Source: Anisakis pegreffii
Lineage: Eukaryota; Nematoda; Chromadorea; Rhabditida; Anisakidae
NCBI GenBank assembly: GCA_035041965.1
Contig: JAPYMA010003017.1
Coordinates: forward strand, 186,001-250,000
Direction: 5' to 3'
Length of the DNA stretch: 64,000 bases
Shown: piece by piece, positions 13,333 through 28,200 of the stretch
How the letters are laid out: every line of letters begins with the position of its first letter
How positions within the stretch are numbered: position 1 is the stretch's first letter
Program-made: the position numbers and the translations under genes
The notes under the pieces: generated by a model
What the model saw: the letters and a program-made list of their open reading frames with translations, nothing else
Database searches by the model: none
Told to the model about the DNA's origin: nothing

Positions 13333-16300
13333 ATGATTAAGTACCTCGTAAAAACAAGGATGATAGAGACATCCTCAGCAGGGCCATCAACCAATGGCCA
13401 GCAGCAGCAGCAGCATCAAAACGGTACTTGTTTATTGCTATTGTACTTGATATTCATCGGCATATTATTATTATCATATTGTGATATATGCATTGCGATC
13501 GTGATATGCATACTGTGTTATTATCAGAACAATTCGATAATAAAACAAAATGAAAATACCATCGGTGAATAGATATAAAATGAAGAAACAAACGCTTTTC
13601 GATTTGCGTTTCTCGAATTATACTGCCAAATAAGCAAACGAAATCGAGAATCGTTTCATTCATTCATTTCAATCGCAAAATCATTTGATCGAAAATATCC
13701 ATCCACCTCATTCATTTACAATACGCACTAAAAATGTTCCTTCGTTTAGCTGTTTGATTTCATATTCAAAACTAATATTCGACTAATCCAATCCATCAAT
13801 CTCTCAAATTTCAATTAAGATGAAGCACAAGAAGACCATCAAAGCAAACGTTTACGAAAAACAATTGAACTCAAGCGAAGGGCTACTGAGCTACTCGAAA
13901 ATGCCGTTCAACATACTGTCATCACAATGAAGAAGGCCAGGTAAGTCTAGTCTACCCTAAACATTTCAATACACTTGCTAGTTGAATCGTTTGAAGATGA
14001 CAGAACGTAAAAAATCACTTTGAAATCTGTCAAGTGAATTCAAAAACTTGATTTATTCAAATGACTTTGTATAAATTCGAAACATATCAGTATCGTTCTT
14101 GTAAAGAAACATTCTACTGAAGTGTGCCATGCCAAGCAATTTATTTCGATTAACATCAAACGCTATTCAGGCTTTCATGCCCTCAGAAATTGAGCCCCGA
14201 TATCGTCATAAAGCCGACCCCGAATCTCAAACAACGTTTACTATCTTTTAATGTGAGTTTTATTCTAATATTTTATCTCTTCAACTTACACCTAACTTAT
14301 CGATATTTTCTTTTATCAATGTGCTGACTGACATACTTTCTCGTTCACACCAATAGTTATGATTCTAGTGTCAATGAAACAGTGATCAGAGTGATTTCAA
14401 TTCATTTTGAGTTATTTCACCGCCTGGCCCAATTGTCTGCGTTCAGATTAAGATGAAACATTTAACTTGAATGCCTCATCTTAATGATATTATTATCAGT
14501 GTAATTATAAAAAATCAGTAATAATATGTTTGTAATAACAATAAATGATGACATATACCTGTTATAATAACAAACTAATCAAACTAATTAAGTTACACAA
14601 TTGGAGTGCAAAACCGAAAGAGATCTCAGTGCAACGCTTCGCACAACACGGATGGAGTTGTGTGAGTCCGAATCTGTTGTATTGTGCAGCATGCGGTGCA
14701 TATCTAAGTGCTCAACTTCCATCACTGACCGACGTGGATGACTGCGCTGTTTTTCGAGCGGCTTTACTGTATATTACTTTCAATCTACCAAATTTATTCA
14801 CTTTTACTCGCATTCAATTCGATGCTTTTACTCTATAAATGCATCTGAATACTCAACTGACCATCACTCAAATGCAAACAGTATCTTTTTGAAATTTTAA
14901 ATTTGAGTTAAATATTATACAACCTACTGAACGTTACTGTTCGAAAACATATGTGAAAAATTCAGTGAAATATCGAATAATAACCTGAACCCTTATTCAT
15001 TTCAAACACCAATTGGTGAAATAACAAATCCATATGTATGTACTCTGACATTCATTCCTTTGAGTAATTGCTTATTTGAATAACCTAAAATAATCCGATT
15101 TAAATATTAGTCCAAATATGGTCACCATACGTTCAGGAAACGATGAAGGAAGTAAGGGAGAAAGCACTATGCAAATGATATGTTTACCGAACAGTGAGAT
15201 TAATAATGGTCATAATTGTTTGTTATATGAATAAATCTCAATTAAGGAGACTGAATTCGCGAGTAGTCGATGCACATCGCACAACGTGTCGTTTTCGATG
15301 TACGTCTCTAAATGAGCAAATGGCAGATATTGACCATCAAAAATATTTCGCACTAATTATCGAACGGTCAGCAAAACAATTTTCCCTTTCCAAATAAAAT
15401 CTGAATGTGATCATTCAGCAAATTTCATTTCGTTTCTCAAATCGCAAAAATAAATTTACCAAACAGCGAATAAAAGATATAAAATTTTGCTTGAAATTTG
15501 GAAGTTAAAGTTAGCAAATTATCCTAAAGAAGTTATTGTACACTCAAATAATTTCAGATCTAAAAAAATGGAAGAAAATTTGAATCTGAAAGATGTGAAT
15601 ATTAAACATTTGACGGCAACTGATCAAGTTCGTAAGAAATTTGGGATATCTGATCAAAAAATTGCTGATTTGGTGTGTTGTGGATGGATGAAGAGGTATG
15701 TTCCACGATCATATTAATTATTATTACAGACATCAATAATATTGTCATTCTCTCACTGAATATTGCTATTATGATAGATTTTATTCTCTACTATTATTCC
15801 TGTTATTAGTGTCGTCATTCACACTACTTTTGTCATTTGAAGGGATATCAGACGTTCTCAAGTTATTTTCTATTAGCCGTGATAATAATGACCTTTGCGT
15901 CTTAATGGTACCACTTCAATACTTTACTATTGTTTTCTAAATTGCAGTGAAAAGGTGTGTGATGCAATAGAATGTGATTACTGTGCACATACACTCGGAC
16001 TGTGGATGTATCGTAAGCAGAACGAACTGGATGTCGAGCAAGCGCATTACAACTGGTGTCAATACACAAGTTTTTCGAACAACTGCGAGCCGGTTTGGCT
16101 GTCGCGTTTACATCTGATCAACGATGAAGCACCCTCATCCAAGGTTATCATCACTCACGAATACTTAAAACTCTGTCGTATCAATAACAATCTGAATGAC
16201 TTATTCCAAACTAGTCTTGAATTGTTGATTCTGACTGCCTTTCGCATCGACCTTAGGCCAGCGAACTCTTACAGATACTGAAGGGAAACTGGGAAAGGAA

Positions 16301-16361
16301 CAAACCGAACGCAGCACTAGCTTCTATCATTATTCATTTGTACTTTCCATTGCACTACTGA
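13333..16361 (+). CDS. ZC3HC1: ZC3HC1/NIPA-like C3HC zinc finger protein
   Basis: Exons in phase: 13333-13423 (an in-frame ATG at 13360 may be the real start), 13820-13940, 14171-14252, 14593-14768, 15247-15366, 15558-15695, 15948-16143 and a final exon. With 16257-16361 the model closes at 342 aa. The first BIR-like C3HC domain shows LHNWSAKPKEISVQRFAQHGW, then CAACGAYL and a distal DAHRTTC. The second shows CCGWM, CDYCAHTLGLW and AHYNWC. This arrangement is typical of ZC3HC1 and fungal/plant relatives at the nuclear basket; vertebrate NIPA was described as an F-box-like SCF subunit acting on cyclin B1. A polyQ run (five Q) lies in exon 1. The 3' end is ambiguous: an alternative last exon at 16439-16525 (ending in IAAVN) also joins in phase 0. 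Confidence 0.85.
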
Positions 16362-16438
16362 ACATAACTAAAACAAAACACGGTGCATCATTACATGTAC
16401 TTTTTGTGTATAATATAAACACCGCAACTGTCTCTCAG

Positions 16439-16525
16439 CTGTTCAAATTGCAGAAAACATCCGTTCAGTACGAAATGATCACAAAACGTCAACTACTCGA
16501 TGAAACAATCGCGGCAGTGAACTAA
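16439..16525 (+). CDS. ZC3HC1: Alternative last exon of the ZC3HC1-like gene
   Basis: After a TCTCAG acceptor, 28 codons stay open in phase 0 from LFKLQKTSVQYEMITKRQ to a TAA at 16523-16525. The donor at 16143 is also phase 0, so this block could replace the 16257-16361 exon, which ends at TGA 16359-16361. The two cannot be joined to each other in frame with the donors I can see. Either one is the true 3' end or both are alternative last exons. Confidence 0.4.
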   Translation: MFKLQKTSVQYEMITKRQLLDETIAAVN

Positions 16526-18368
16526 CTAGCTGTTAAATCGACTAAAGATTTATTTTATTCAAAGCTAAAGTTGTTTTTTAAAATATGAAATTACCCTTTC
16601 ATCAAAAAACATTCCAAGTCAAATAAATAAATGATTTTTGAAATATTCTATACATTTAATGAAACATACCCACACTGATGTTTGACAAGCCTTAGTTTAA
16701 TAGTTGACTGAATACTACCTCAAAAAGCGAGTAAAATAAAAATCAATTTGGCATAACTAAGGGTATACTATTGAATTAATAAGAAGTCTACAACGCAAAG
16801 TCCGCTGAAAAACAAAAACTAGAGCAGCTGTTCGAATTATCATTATTATGAATTCCTTATGCCTTTGAATTCGTCCACGCCAATCAAATAACCCCATTGC
16901 ATAAACATTTAATAAGATACGATGATATTGTATTGCGATAGGATTTCTGTCATCGAAATTTCACGTTCATCACCAACATTCCCCAATAAAAATTATAATC
17001 CACATCATTATCATCAAACAAATCACTAAATAAACCTTCACGCATTCATTCAACTTATAACAGATATTCAATACAATTAATAATCAGCTCATAAATAGAT
17101 GATTAATACATCATTCCTTCATTTATCAATAATCTATAAGTAACGAAAATAGATTAAGCCTTCTTGGAAAAAATAAGAAAACGAACAAACGTTAAGTAAA
17201 ACAAAACGAACAAAAATACCTTTAATGAATGAATGAACCAATTGTCGACTAGTGGCAATATTGACTAAAATCATTCTCGAAATTAGAAGTGCGAGTTGAG
17301 AGTAATTTTCAAAATAGTTTTCCTTGATTAATACTAATAAATGATGCGCGATTTGATAACATTTCTTCCAGTTGAAATTTGCATTTTGATCAAATGCAGC
17401 GAATAGTTTGATGATTGCTCAGTTCATTTGCAATTGTAAATATCCATATTCAAAAGGTATTCATTCACAAAACTTGACACTCTGTAACACTCAAATACAC
17501 ACACACACACACGCAACGAAATTCTATTACACGTCGTTAAAACCCAACTGAAAATGGAATCATTTGAGTGCGTTGAACACCAATTCAACCGACATCATTA
17601 ACCATTTCATCTCATTAACAATATACAGACACATCAATAACTTTCATCAGTCACTCTAAAAATCAACGCCACGAAACAACAACTTAAAGAAACATAACAA
17701 AACGAATAAATGAATTATGTGATTTTGTGAGATTGTTATCATTTGGTTTGGTGCAAGAGAATTACTCATATTATCATCATCATATAAGCTGTAAGAAGTA
17801 AGAACATAAAAGTAGAAATATTGCTAACATTTAAAATGTTACACTATTTGATATTAATACGAATAATAAGTACAATACAAATCATTACCACTCAGTGTGT
17901 TTTGAACTGATTGCAAAACTGATCATTCAATAATTTGCTGTCACTTCACCTTTTACTGAAATGAATCCGATCGAAAACAATCGTAATGATAATATTCACT
18001 GCGAGAACTATCCACGTTCAACTGCAAATAATCTCACGAGATATTCCTTGACTTGATAGCAAAACAAAAACAAAATAAAACAACTTTTTCCATATAATAA
18101 TTTTCTGCTTCTTGTTCTGAACGCAACCAGTACAAAGTAATGATTTGAAAAAGCGTCGAGTACACACAACAGATCACCAACATCATAACAGAATAGGTTT
18201 GAGTACGATAAACTAACTGATCACAGCAATGACAACAACAACAACGCCAACGCGAAACGTATTAACAAAACTCATGACACGATAACAAAATCAGAATTTC
18301 AATGAATAAATGACTGAACAAATAAGAAACGAACCGATACAAAAGCAAAGCATCAATCAACGAATCAG
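16526..18368. other. Convergent intergenic region; CA dinucleotide repeat
   Basis: Lies between the 3' ends of the plus-strand ZC3HC1-like gene and the minus-strand CTTNBP2-like gene. A (CA)n run of about 16 bp lies at 17497-17512. It is AT-rich with no supported gene and would contain both 3' UTRs. Confidence 0.5.
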
Positions 18369-21300
18369 TCAGTCGTGTCTACTATCCGTACTCCTGCAAG
18401 ATACTCCAAACGCTTTGAAAAGAACACTTCGTTTCGGTGTACTTATTTTATTATATGACGATGACGACTGCTGAACGTTTGGTGATACAGTTGAAGAGGG
18501 TGGCGCACTAGAGTGTTTCGCTGAATTCGAGTTCATCTGATGCTGTGGCTGACTGTGATGATGTTGCACTGCAGGTTGTTGATTGATGCTTTGAGATACT
18601 GCTGACACATTTCTCTTGCCTGGAATATATCACACTGAGTGAATATTAATGATCATGGATTGGTACTGAATTCCACGCTGTTTCAATTAACAACTCGAAT
18701 TAGGATCGACAAAATTTGGACAAATCTGAAGGACGCTTGTTTAGCCACTAGAATATACCCAACTATATCAATACCAATAACAAATTAATGACAATGTGCA
18801 ACAAAACCAAACAAAATAACCTAAAATATTAACATAAAACAAACAATTCAATTGCACTAAACAATTCAGTAATCAAAAACAATAATGCACGAATGATATA
18901 ATACTAAAACTGTACTGATTAAAACAACCACAAAAACTGACTGCTTTTCGACGAGGATAAAGAGGACGATGACGATGTGGAATTCATCGATTGGATCACT
19001 GCACCGAGTTGTTCGATTTCGGGTTCGGTCGCATACGCTGTTTTATTGTTGTTACTGTGATGATGGTGTTGTTCTCGACGCTGATAGGACACTGGTGAAG
19101 GGGGCATTAGGGTCGGGTCTGGGGCTGCCGTCGGTGCCACATTTCTTGTGGATGATGTTGAGGATTGATGATGGTGGTGGTGGTGATTGCCAGTGGAAGT
19201 TGCAGACGCGCTTTGTCGAGATCGATTCGTATTCGATGACGATGGCGGCGGATTCGTGATTATATGACGCCTGAATTTCGATTCGATTCACTCGCAAACA
19301 TACTCTCACTCTATTTTTATCACGACTACTAACACACGATCAGTTATGAGTTCAGTGACTATCGAACAATAAACAACTAATCAATCTTTATTGTCGATCG
19401 CCACTCAATCGCAATCACTCCTCACCAAAAACAAAACAAAAAACAATGAGACATCCCTCAATCCATTCCCTCCCATCCATACGAAAACTATAATGCCAAA
19501 ACAGCAAACTAGGTTAAATCAAATCCAAATCAATCACAACACATATGCACATCAAAATTCCACAAAAAGTTCATCCATATGCGATATAACAACCTCTCAA
19601 CGAAACAAAAAAAGAAACAAGTCCGTCCGTTCACTTACCAAAACACATCGTCAATAATTTAGGATCATTTCACTCCTTCAAATTCTTAATAAATTTGACA
19701 ATTGAGCAGAATAAAATAAATCAAAAATGTTTCACTACAGAAACACTATCAAAAATGAGCTTCTCAAATGAAGTTACAATGAAAGCAGACACCAACCTGG
19801 TTGGTGACGGTGGTATTGTTGCAGCAGCTGCTGAAGACAAAGGCATTGTTGGGAGTGGTACACGACTCGGTTGTGAACTACTGTTTAGGTGGATATTATT
19901 CACGGCACTGCTGCCACCACTTGTACTGCTGTTCGTTCGCTCATCTGACGGGAAACTCGATGAGCTTGATAACCTGCTTCTATTGGTGGTGGTGGTGGAC
20001 GATATCGAGCGAATATCCACTGGACGATTCAGGGAGGATGTAGATGACGAGGAAGATGACGACTGATTAGTTGATGCACTACTAGTCCTGCTAGTCGATA
20101 CGAGCACGTTAGATGCTGATGATGCACTGGCTGCTTTATTCGTTAACACCACAGAGCCATCGGGCAGTAGACGTACCTTTAAATCATGATCATCATAAAC
20201 ATTTCCTTTAGCTATTCCACACAAGCTAATCAACAACCAGTGATAATTAAGCACTCACATTATTGGCGTGTATCCTTGAGTTCGGAACAGTACCAGCACC
20301 TGCACCACTCATCATATTATTACACATCACTGCTAAATCTTCCTCTAGACTTCGTACTGCCTGAACGAATCTCTATTTTATAGAATATATTTCACAGAAA
20401 TATCCGCTGACGATCGAACATAAGAATCGTGCACAGGAACATCAAAGTAACCATTGATCACAGCACACATCTGCATCTGGACATCATATCTCTTCTAAGA
20501 TTCTATCACTTCAAATAAGTTACTTTCTTCGAATACTTTACGTTAACATACACACATACAGCTATATGCCAACCAACTACTTCAAATAATTCTGACATTT
20601 GCAAAAACGCAATTATATCTGATTTTCACGTGAAACTACTGTTTTGATACCAGTGCAGATTCTCTGTGATTATGTGCCTCCATCAATCAAATAATTCAAA
20701 AATGAGAACTGAAGAAGCCTCCTACCTCTTTAAGAGTTTGTGCCTCTTGACGAGCTGAGTTCAGAGCCGTTCGCAGCTGATCACGTTCCTTCCTAACCGT
20801 TGTCAGTTCAGTTCGCATCTCATCCAGTAGCACATTCTCCTGTTGAGTGCTAGTCCGTCCTGAAAACATCAACAAAAATTAATTTACTCTCGTTTGAAAT
20901 CATTCGAAACAAACGCAAACAGATGATTACCACTGACTTACCCATACTTTCCGATTGCATCCTTAGTTCGTGCATCTTCACCAACATCTGCTTACGTTCA
21001 TTGATTAAGAACAACACCATTGACTTGTGACGATCCTTCTCATCCAGTAACTTCTTTTCCAGTTTTTCAATCTCCTTCTTCGTTTTATCGCTCTCTTTCT
21101 GTTCGTATTCCAACTGTAATTTCACCATTCAAGCAAGCAAGTAGGACTGCCAATGAACAGGTGTTGCGATGCATATCAACTAATATTTTCTTGTGAAAAA
21201 ATAATGCTTGTCAATTCCATCGCTCACTAACATACAATAAAAAAATTTAAAAAATCAATCACATAAACTCCACAAACATAAACTTCACATAACAATGACA

Positions 21301-22644
21301 AATGCAAAGAACAATACACTGATGAATGAAATGAATTACTATCAGAGAAGATAAGGAACCACCGAACCAACCTGCTGCCTTAGTTTTGTGCGCTCATTCT
21401 CGAGTAACGCACACAAGTCATCACCATGTGCCGCATCCGCTGCCGAGCGTTGCTTTTCGTTGTCCAGTTCACACAGGATTCGTGCATGTCTTCGCTCAGT
21501 TGCAGCCAATATCTGCAGGATAATAACTAATACTTCAGAGGGGAAAAGATATATTTCAAGATATGCTGCCATAATGAGTTTACGCATCATTGTTTGAGGA
21601 AATTTTGAAAGAAATTAGAATAACACATACTCAGATTATCGCATCAACTTCTATAAAATCTGCACTGAATATAAACCGCTTGACATGAAATCCGTCCGAA
21701 CCCACCTAGCATCTTCCATCAATGCTTCTGTTTTTTCAAAAAAAAAATTTTTCCGGAGCTTTCAAATGTCCAAACTCATATGGTTTATACTTCCACACAG
21801 TGGTTGACCTCTATGCAAGCAATTATCTACGTTACGACCATGACATGGAGTCGAATAAATAAAGAACAAGATGCTGCTGCGACTCTCACTAGCTCAATTA
21901 CCTGTTTTGATCGTAAATGACACCGGCGTTGCACTGCTATTAATCTTTCGAGTTGTGACAATTGTGATTCGTACATCTGACTGATCTGAGTCTCGTTCAA
22001 TTCACCCTCAACACCGGACAGATTCGAATCTCGCTGTAGTGCATTCAAAGGATCATCGCCATTCAAGCGCCCATATTTGGCTCGGTACAATAATTGTTTC
22101 GCTTTCTCTGACTGCAACAACAAATCAAATGCACTATAGCAGCAGCTTGAGTTCACTTAAGAGAACACTTTTCAAAGCATAGAGATCAACAAGGTTATCT
22201 GAAGCAAGTCAAACGATCACAATAAATGCTCATCGAACAATTTAAAACTCGAATCTCATACTGAATGCAAACTAAGTGTTACATTCCAAATAATTTCGGT
22301 ATGAGTTAATCGTCTGAATACCACATTCAAAAACCACATCTATAATCAGATCGCACATTTCGTCTGCATAAAATCATCAGCTGGTATTCAGATTAAATAA
22401 AGTTGGTGATTACAAACCAAATTCTAATACTGTTTGCATTACGCTTGCATAGTTGTTACGCTATGAACGTGAAAAGAATAATGACAAATAAAAATTGTTA
22501 ACATGACGTTAACAGAAGTACCTTTAAAGCAGCGATGACAATATCACGGGCTTGGAGTTCACCTTCTAGGTAGGACAAGAGTCGAAGGAGATCCTCATTC
22601 GAGAATTCCTTCCTCGCATCACTGCTTGTTTTCAGTGTATCCAT
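18369..22644 (-). CDS. CTTNBP2: CTTNBP2/CTTNBP2NL-like cortactin-binding coiled-coil protein
   Basis: Nine exons join perfectly: 22644-22522, 22111-21902, 21512-21372, 21113-20942, 20859-20726, 20360-20259, 20176-19797, 19270-18942, 18619-18369. They total 1,842 nt, or 613 aa. The N-terminal CortBP2 signature is clear: EFSNEDLLRLLSYLEGELQ, ARDIVIAALK, then YGRLNGDDPLNALQRD. A long coiled coil follows to about residue 260 (KEIEKLEKKLLDEKDRHKSM, FLINERKQMLVKMHEL). The second half is low-complexity Ser/Thr/His/Pro sequence. In the family this N-terminal coiled coil binds striatin/STRIPAK and cortactin and localises to the cortical cytoskeleton. No ankyrin repeats are seen, so it resembles CTTNBP2NL more than full CTTNBP2. 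FILIP1-type proteins are a weaker alternative. Confidence 0.9.
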
Positions 22645-25213
22645 TGTGCTGATACTGATCCAGAGCAAGAGAAATTATTTTGTGGCGATGTTAATTTAAT
22701 AACATTCTAACTTTATTTTCCAATTACTTATATGTGCTCGTCACTGCAAAATTGCTTTCATTTCTTCAGTGAATAACACTCAACGAAAATTTTCTCGACA
22801 AATAATGCTTCAATAAGTTCGAAATGATCACGCAGTTTACCACAGGAATTATGACAACGCATCGGAAGAACTAGATTAAAAAGCTCGACTTCAAATCTTC
22901 ACTGTGCCGATTAAATCTGTGAAGGTGTAAGAATGGACTAAGCACAGATCGTTTCCAAGAACCTATGGTGATGATTAGAAACACAACTAAGCCGATAAGT
23001 TTCCTGGTATGATCAACAACAACTCAATAAAATCACAAGGCATAGGACAGCCGGGCTATGGTCGCCTAATCATCAATATTTCCACAGCAAAGAACACTCA
23101 ATCTAAGTGAATCTCATTCCATTCACTAAATTTGACCTTCACACAAAACAACACAACAGCATAACCGGTGATACCAGCCAAATTTCAATCTATGAATCAA
23201 CGTTCCTTTTAAAAATACAACTGAATTTAATGTGCTCTTCATCGGATACGACAAGAAGCGAACCACTCTACCCTCCAACCAAACCAACGATCACATCAAC
23301 GATCAATGAATCATTTAAATGAAAAATGGAAAAATGATACAATCATTTACAATCACAAAACAACGAATAGTAAATGAATATCACAAATTCACAAAGCTCA
23401 CTTCGCCTCAACATAAATTCCTCTCGTAAACTTTAAAAATTGCAACATCACTACGCCCATATCATCACACAAAGCGTTCGTAAAGTTCACTGTAATGAAC
23501 GTTTCATTGCGTCGGCAATAACCCAATGCTCAAAAGTATTGCTCTATTGCAGCAACGAAGGGAATCGCACTGTGATTCATTTCGAGCACCATCCTTAATA
23601 GCTATAGATCACACTAGAGCAATTTGTTTGATAATATCACAAACAGTCTTCCAGTGAGGATCAATGAAACCACTGAAAATACAGTTCCCATCGAGAAAGT
23701 ATTAATTGAAATATCGAAATTTACCACGAAACGAAATCACTCAACTTCGACATTGAAAAACAGAGCCACGCATTATAAATGAAAGTTTATTATGAATGAA
23801 TAAAACTGCATTGAAATAATCGGTGAACTCAACGAATATACGAATGGAAATATTCTTGAGAATCTTGTAAATACATAAAAGTGGTATAATATTATAAAAG
23901 AACTGAAAGTGATCAAAGAAAAAAGAAAATCAAAAATAATATATGTCTATAATACATCTCAAAGCAGACCGGTAATACAGAAATGAATAGATTACAGAGT
24001 AAAATACCACAAACACAATTGTATCATCATCATTATCGCCATTCTAATCAGAACATGAAACCAACCAATCAAACACTTTAAATGATCCAAAAAACAATAG
24101 AATTAATTGATCGTCAATTGATGCTGTAAAAAATACTAAAATTGAATATTTCTACAACACAAAGATTCAATAAAAACAACCACTAACTCTTTAAAACAAC
24201 CAAAATAGAATAATATTTCTCATTGTCAATAAAATATTCAGACTAACATCTTCCTTACATTTCCCCTTAAAAATCCCATCTATACACAACAACACTATTA
24301 TAAAACCACTACATTCCAGCTTAACACTCAAATCAATACGAACAAAATCCCAAGCAATCAAAAATACCAGAATTACTCCATCGCAACAATTCGAATAGCT
24401 TCAACATTTTGCTGCTACAGATTTTGAAACATAACAGAGAAGACAATAGAAAAGTTGAAAAGAAAAAATAATACATCATTTTGTGAAAAAGACGTACGAA
24501 ATTTGAAACCCACAACTGGAAACATTCGAGACATAATAAACGTTTTACGACTACTTTTCAACAAGACCCAGTGTTACAGGAAGGAACCCAACAGACGAGG
24601 AACTCACACAAGTTGTAACGAAAATATAAAACAAACTGAAATTATGGAAACGGCAAAAGATCGATACTCTGAAGACGGATCGTTCGTTCACCTGTTGAGA
24701 AATGATAATAAACTTTGTATCTTATTTTTCTTCAGAGAAACAACAATGAAAAATATTTGCAAATATTCATTCATCCGTTTGAAAGCACATTAACTGGTCG
24801 TGGTCGCTCATGAAACTCGCATGAAATGAGTAATTACTTCACTCATAAAACCTGCACCATTCAAATTCTAATCAAAGTTAATAACAAGGAAGGTGGGTGC
24901 AAAAGCACCTCAACTAAAGCTTGCGAGTAAATATTATTCCACAACAATTTCCACATCAAGATACATCAATTTGGTCCATTCAGCAACAAGATTTACTAGA
25001 ATCTTTTCTCATTCGCTAAGATTTGCTCTCCAGCTAGTCTATGATCGGAGCAACACCACTCAAAGCAGTTCTAATCAGAATGTGCCAACAAAACAACAAA
25101 TGAATAAGCGAGGGATGTTCATTGTTCATATGAAATCAGCCAACTCGTCGCGTAATTGATCAGATCAGATCATTTCGTTTCATCATCGATAATCATCACA
25201 AATCGAACACAAC
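22645..25213. other. Intergenic between the CTTNBP2-like 5' end and the HECTD1 3' end
   Basis: No supported gene. Two plus-strand open frames (24455-24793, 112 codons; 24893-25159, 88 codons) have no domain I recognise. Frames of this length are expected by chance in DNA this AT-rich. The region should hold the CTTNBP2-like promoter near 22,650-23,000 and the HECTD1 3' UTR near 25,213. Confidence 0.45.
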
Positions 25214-28200
25214 TCAATTCAGATAAAAGCCCTTCTCGTTCGTCGCAGTCAACAGTCGTTCACGCATAATCTCAACGCTGCTATAATCCGGTAATTTCAA
25301 GTAGTGAACGCAAGTATTCACCGACGGGTAGCTACCATCACCGCTATCCACTTTTCGTACGATCGTCAGACGTGGATGCAAATTTGCAAGGCCACCTGAA
25401 TGAATGAATGTGTAACGCTTTTTGAGAATATTCATTTGCTGTTCCCATTTCATAAATATTACTCTCATTAGCACCATCCCTACCAGTACCATTATTATCA
25501 GTACTCTCATTAGCACAATCCCTACCAGTACCATTATTATCAGTACTCTCATTAGCACTATTCCTACCAGTACCATTATTATCAGTACTCTCATTAGCAC
25601 AATCCCTACCAGTACCATTATTATCAGTACTCTCATTAGCACTATTCCTACCTGTACCATTATTATCAGTACTCTCATTAGCACAATCCCTACCAGTACC
25701 ATTATTATCAGTACTCTCATTAGCACTATTCCTACCAGTACCATTATTATCAGTACTCTCATTAGCACTATTCCTACCAGTACCATTATTATCAGTACTC
25801 TCATTAGCACTATTCCTACCAGTACCATTATTATCAGTACTCTCATTAGCACAATCCCTACCAGTACCATTATTATCAGTACTCTCATTAGCACTATTCC
25901 TACCAGTACCATTATTATCAGTACTCTCATTAGCACTATTCCTACCAGTACCATTATTATCAGTACTCTCATTAGCACTATTCCTACCAGTACCATTATT
26001 ATCAGTACTCTCATTAGCACTATTCCTACCAGTACCATTATTATCAGTACTCTCATTAGCACAATCCCTACCAGTACCATTATTATCAGTACTCTCATTA
26101 GCACTATTCCTACCAGTACCATTATTATCAGTACTCTCATTAGCACTATTCCTACCAGTACCATTATTATCAGTACTCTCATTAGCACAATCCCTACCAG
26201 TACCATTATTATCAGTACTCTCATTAGCACAATCCCTACCAGTACCATTATTATCAGTACTCTCATTAGCACTATTCCTACCAGTACCATTATTATCAGT
26301 ACTCTCATTAGCACAATCCCTACCAGTACCATTATTATCAGTACTCTCATTAGCACTATTCCTACCAGTACCATTATTATCAGTACTCTCATTAGCACAA
26401 TCCCTACCAGTACCATTATTATCAGTACTCTCATTAGCACCATCCCTACCAGTACCATTATTATCAGTACTCTCATTAGCACTATTCCTACCAGTACCAT
26501 TATTATCAGTACTCTCATTAGCACTATCCCTACCAGTACCATTATTATCAGTACTCTCATTAGCACAATCCCTACCAGTACCATTATTATCAGTACTCTC
26601 ATTAGCACTATTCCTACCAGTACCATTATTATCAGCAGTGTTCAGTTTCCATTAAAATCTTATTGCTTCTACTGATAAGCGTTTGAGTTTCAAACAATAT
26701 CGCAGTACCGATAATGTTGTATGTTAAGTTTCTGAATGTAACAAAGAATCAATATCAAATAACGAAACAAAAGCGCGGAATCCGAACCAGGCGGAAGCGA
26801 TGAACAGCCTGTGGTGAACTGAAGGAATGATTTCCTCTCAGCGGCAGTCATTCCAACCAATACGTCGACGAATCTCAAGAATCCCGGTGATTCTCTTGTA
26901 TATCCGAGTTTCGGTTCAGTGTAATTCATTATATCGTCGCGTGTCCATTCTGGGCATTGCTCACCAGACAGCAGAGTCTTAAATCCATTCGTTTTATAAG
27001 TGTATTCAGATCTCATCATCCATTCATTCAAACACAAACACCCCTCTTCACTAACACATCAAGTGAACAAACATACAAACCTGAACTTCTTCTGGTGTGA
27101 ACATTCGTAATGAACGCAATGGAAAGACCAAATTGAAGCCATCGCGGAGTGCGTTGATCTAAATAAAATCATACTATTCCACTATAATTGCAAAATATGC
27201 GTTTATGTACAATTAGAATTAATATAAACAAAGGGAATTTATTCTTATTATTCTCCAAATAAAGATCGATATAAATTAATCGTATCTCCACAATACATAT
27301 CAACAATCGTTTTGTGTTTCTATCGTTCATCACCGAATGTTTTGTGGAAATCTAATTGAAAACATTTTAATATTAAAACATATCAAAGCATTCACAATGA
27401 CGATTCTCATCAATAACGCGCTGCAAGTCACAAATGAATAATGTCAATAAACAAACCTGCTCATAAATACCACTATTCAAGTAGAACTGCAAGCATTTCT
27501 CAAGATATAAATCAACGTTATCATTCGTAACTCCCACATTCGAACCACCATCGATTAGTTCCATCTCACCGAATTTGAAAATCGATGAAGGCGGATTCAC
27601 TCTGAAATTATACCATGAAACAAATATCACAACTCGCCATTGCCATTTCCACACCGATCATTTCTCAATTATTCATTACGAATATTAACAATGACCACAG
27701 CAGTCGAAGCAATAACAAAAATAAAATCGAATTCATCACTCGAACAACTTCACGAATAAGCGAATGAATAATAAAAACCTACGAGAAAGTAAGTGACAGA
27801 TCACTTATTCGGCATTCGGTACCATTCAATGTCAGCGTCAAATTCTCGATACGTTTGCGCTTAACGTCCGCACTCAAACGTTTATCCGATTCAATCGCAC
27901 GTTTGCGATTCACGAACGCCGACAGCTGTTTCAGCACATTCCCTGTTTCGATTAAATCAATAACTGTCATTCAAACAATGATCAGATCATTCAAATCAAC
28001 AGATTCTTTACCTCAACACATACTTAAAAGATGATGATGCCTTCAGATTTAACAAGATCTTTTTGGTTTCTCATATTTAAAAATTCCATCAATCAACGAA
28101 GTGAATTAGCATCCAAACAACGATATAATGTACACCTATTGACGTGCTCCTAGTTTACATATATTCCATTGGAAACTAGGATAAAATGAAGGTTAATATA

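Noticed and set aside
24455..24793. 112-codon plus-strand ORF
   Set aside because: No domain or splice context. One or two frames this long are expected by chance at this base composition.
25422..26675. 417-codon plus-strand and 470-codon minus-strand ORFs read as a repeat protein
   Set aside because: They exist because a 42-bp intronic minisatellite preserves frame. HECTD1 exons flank it with matching phases.
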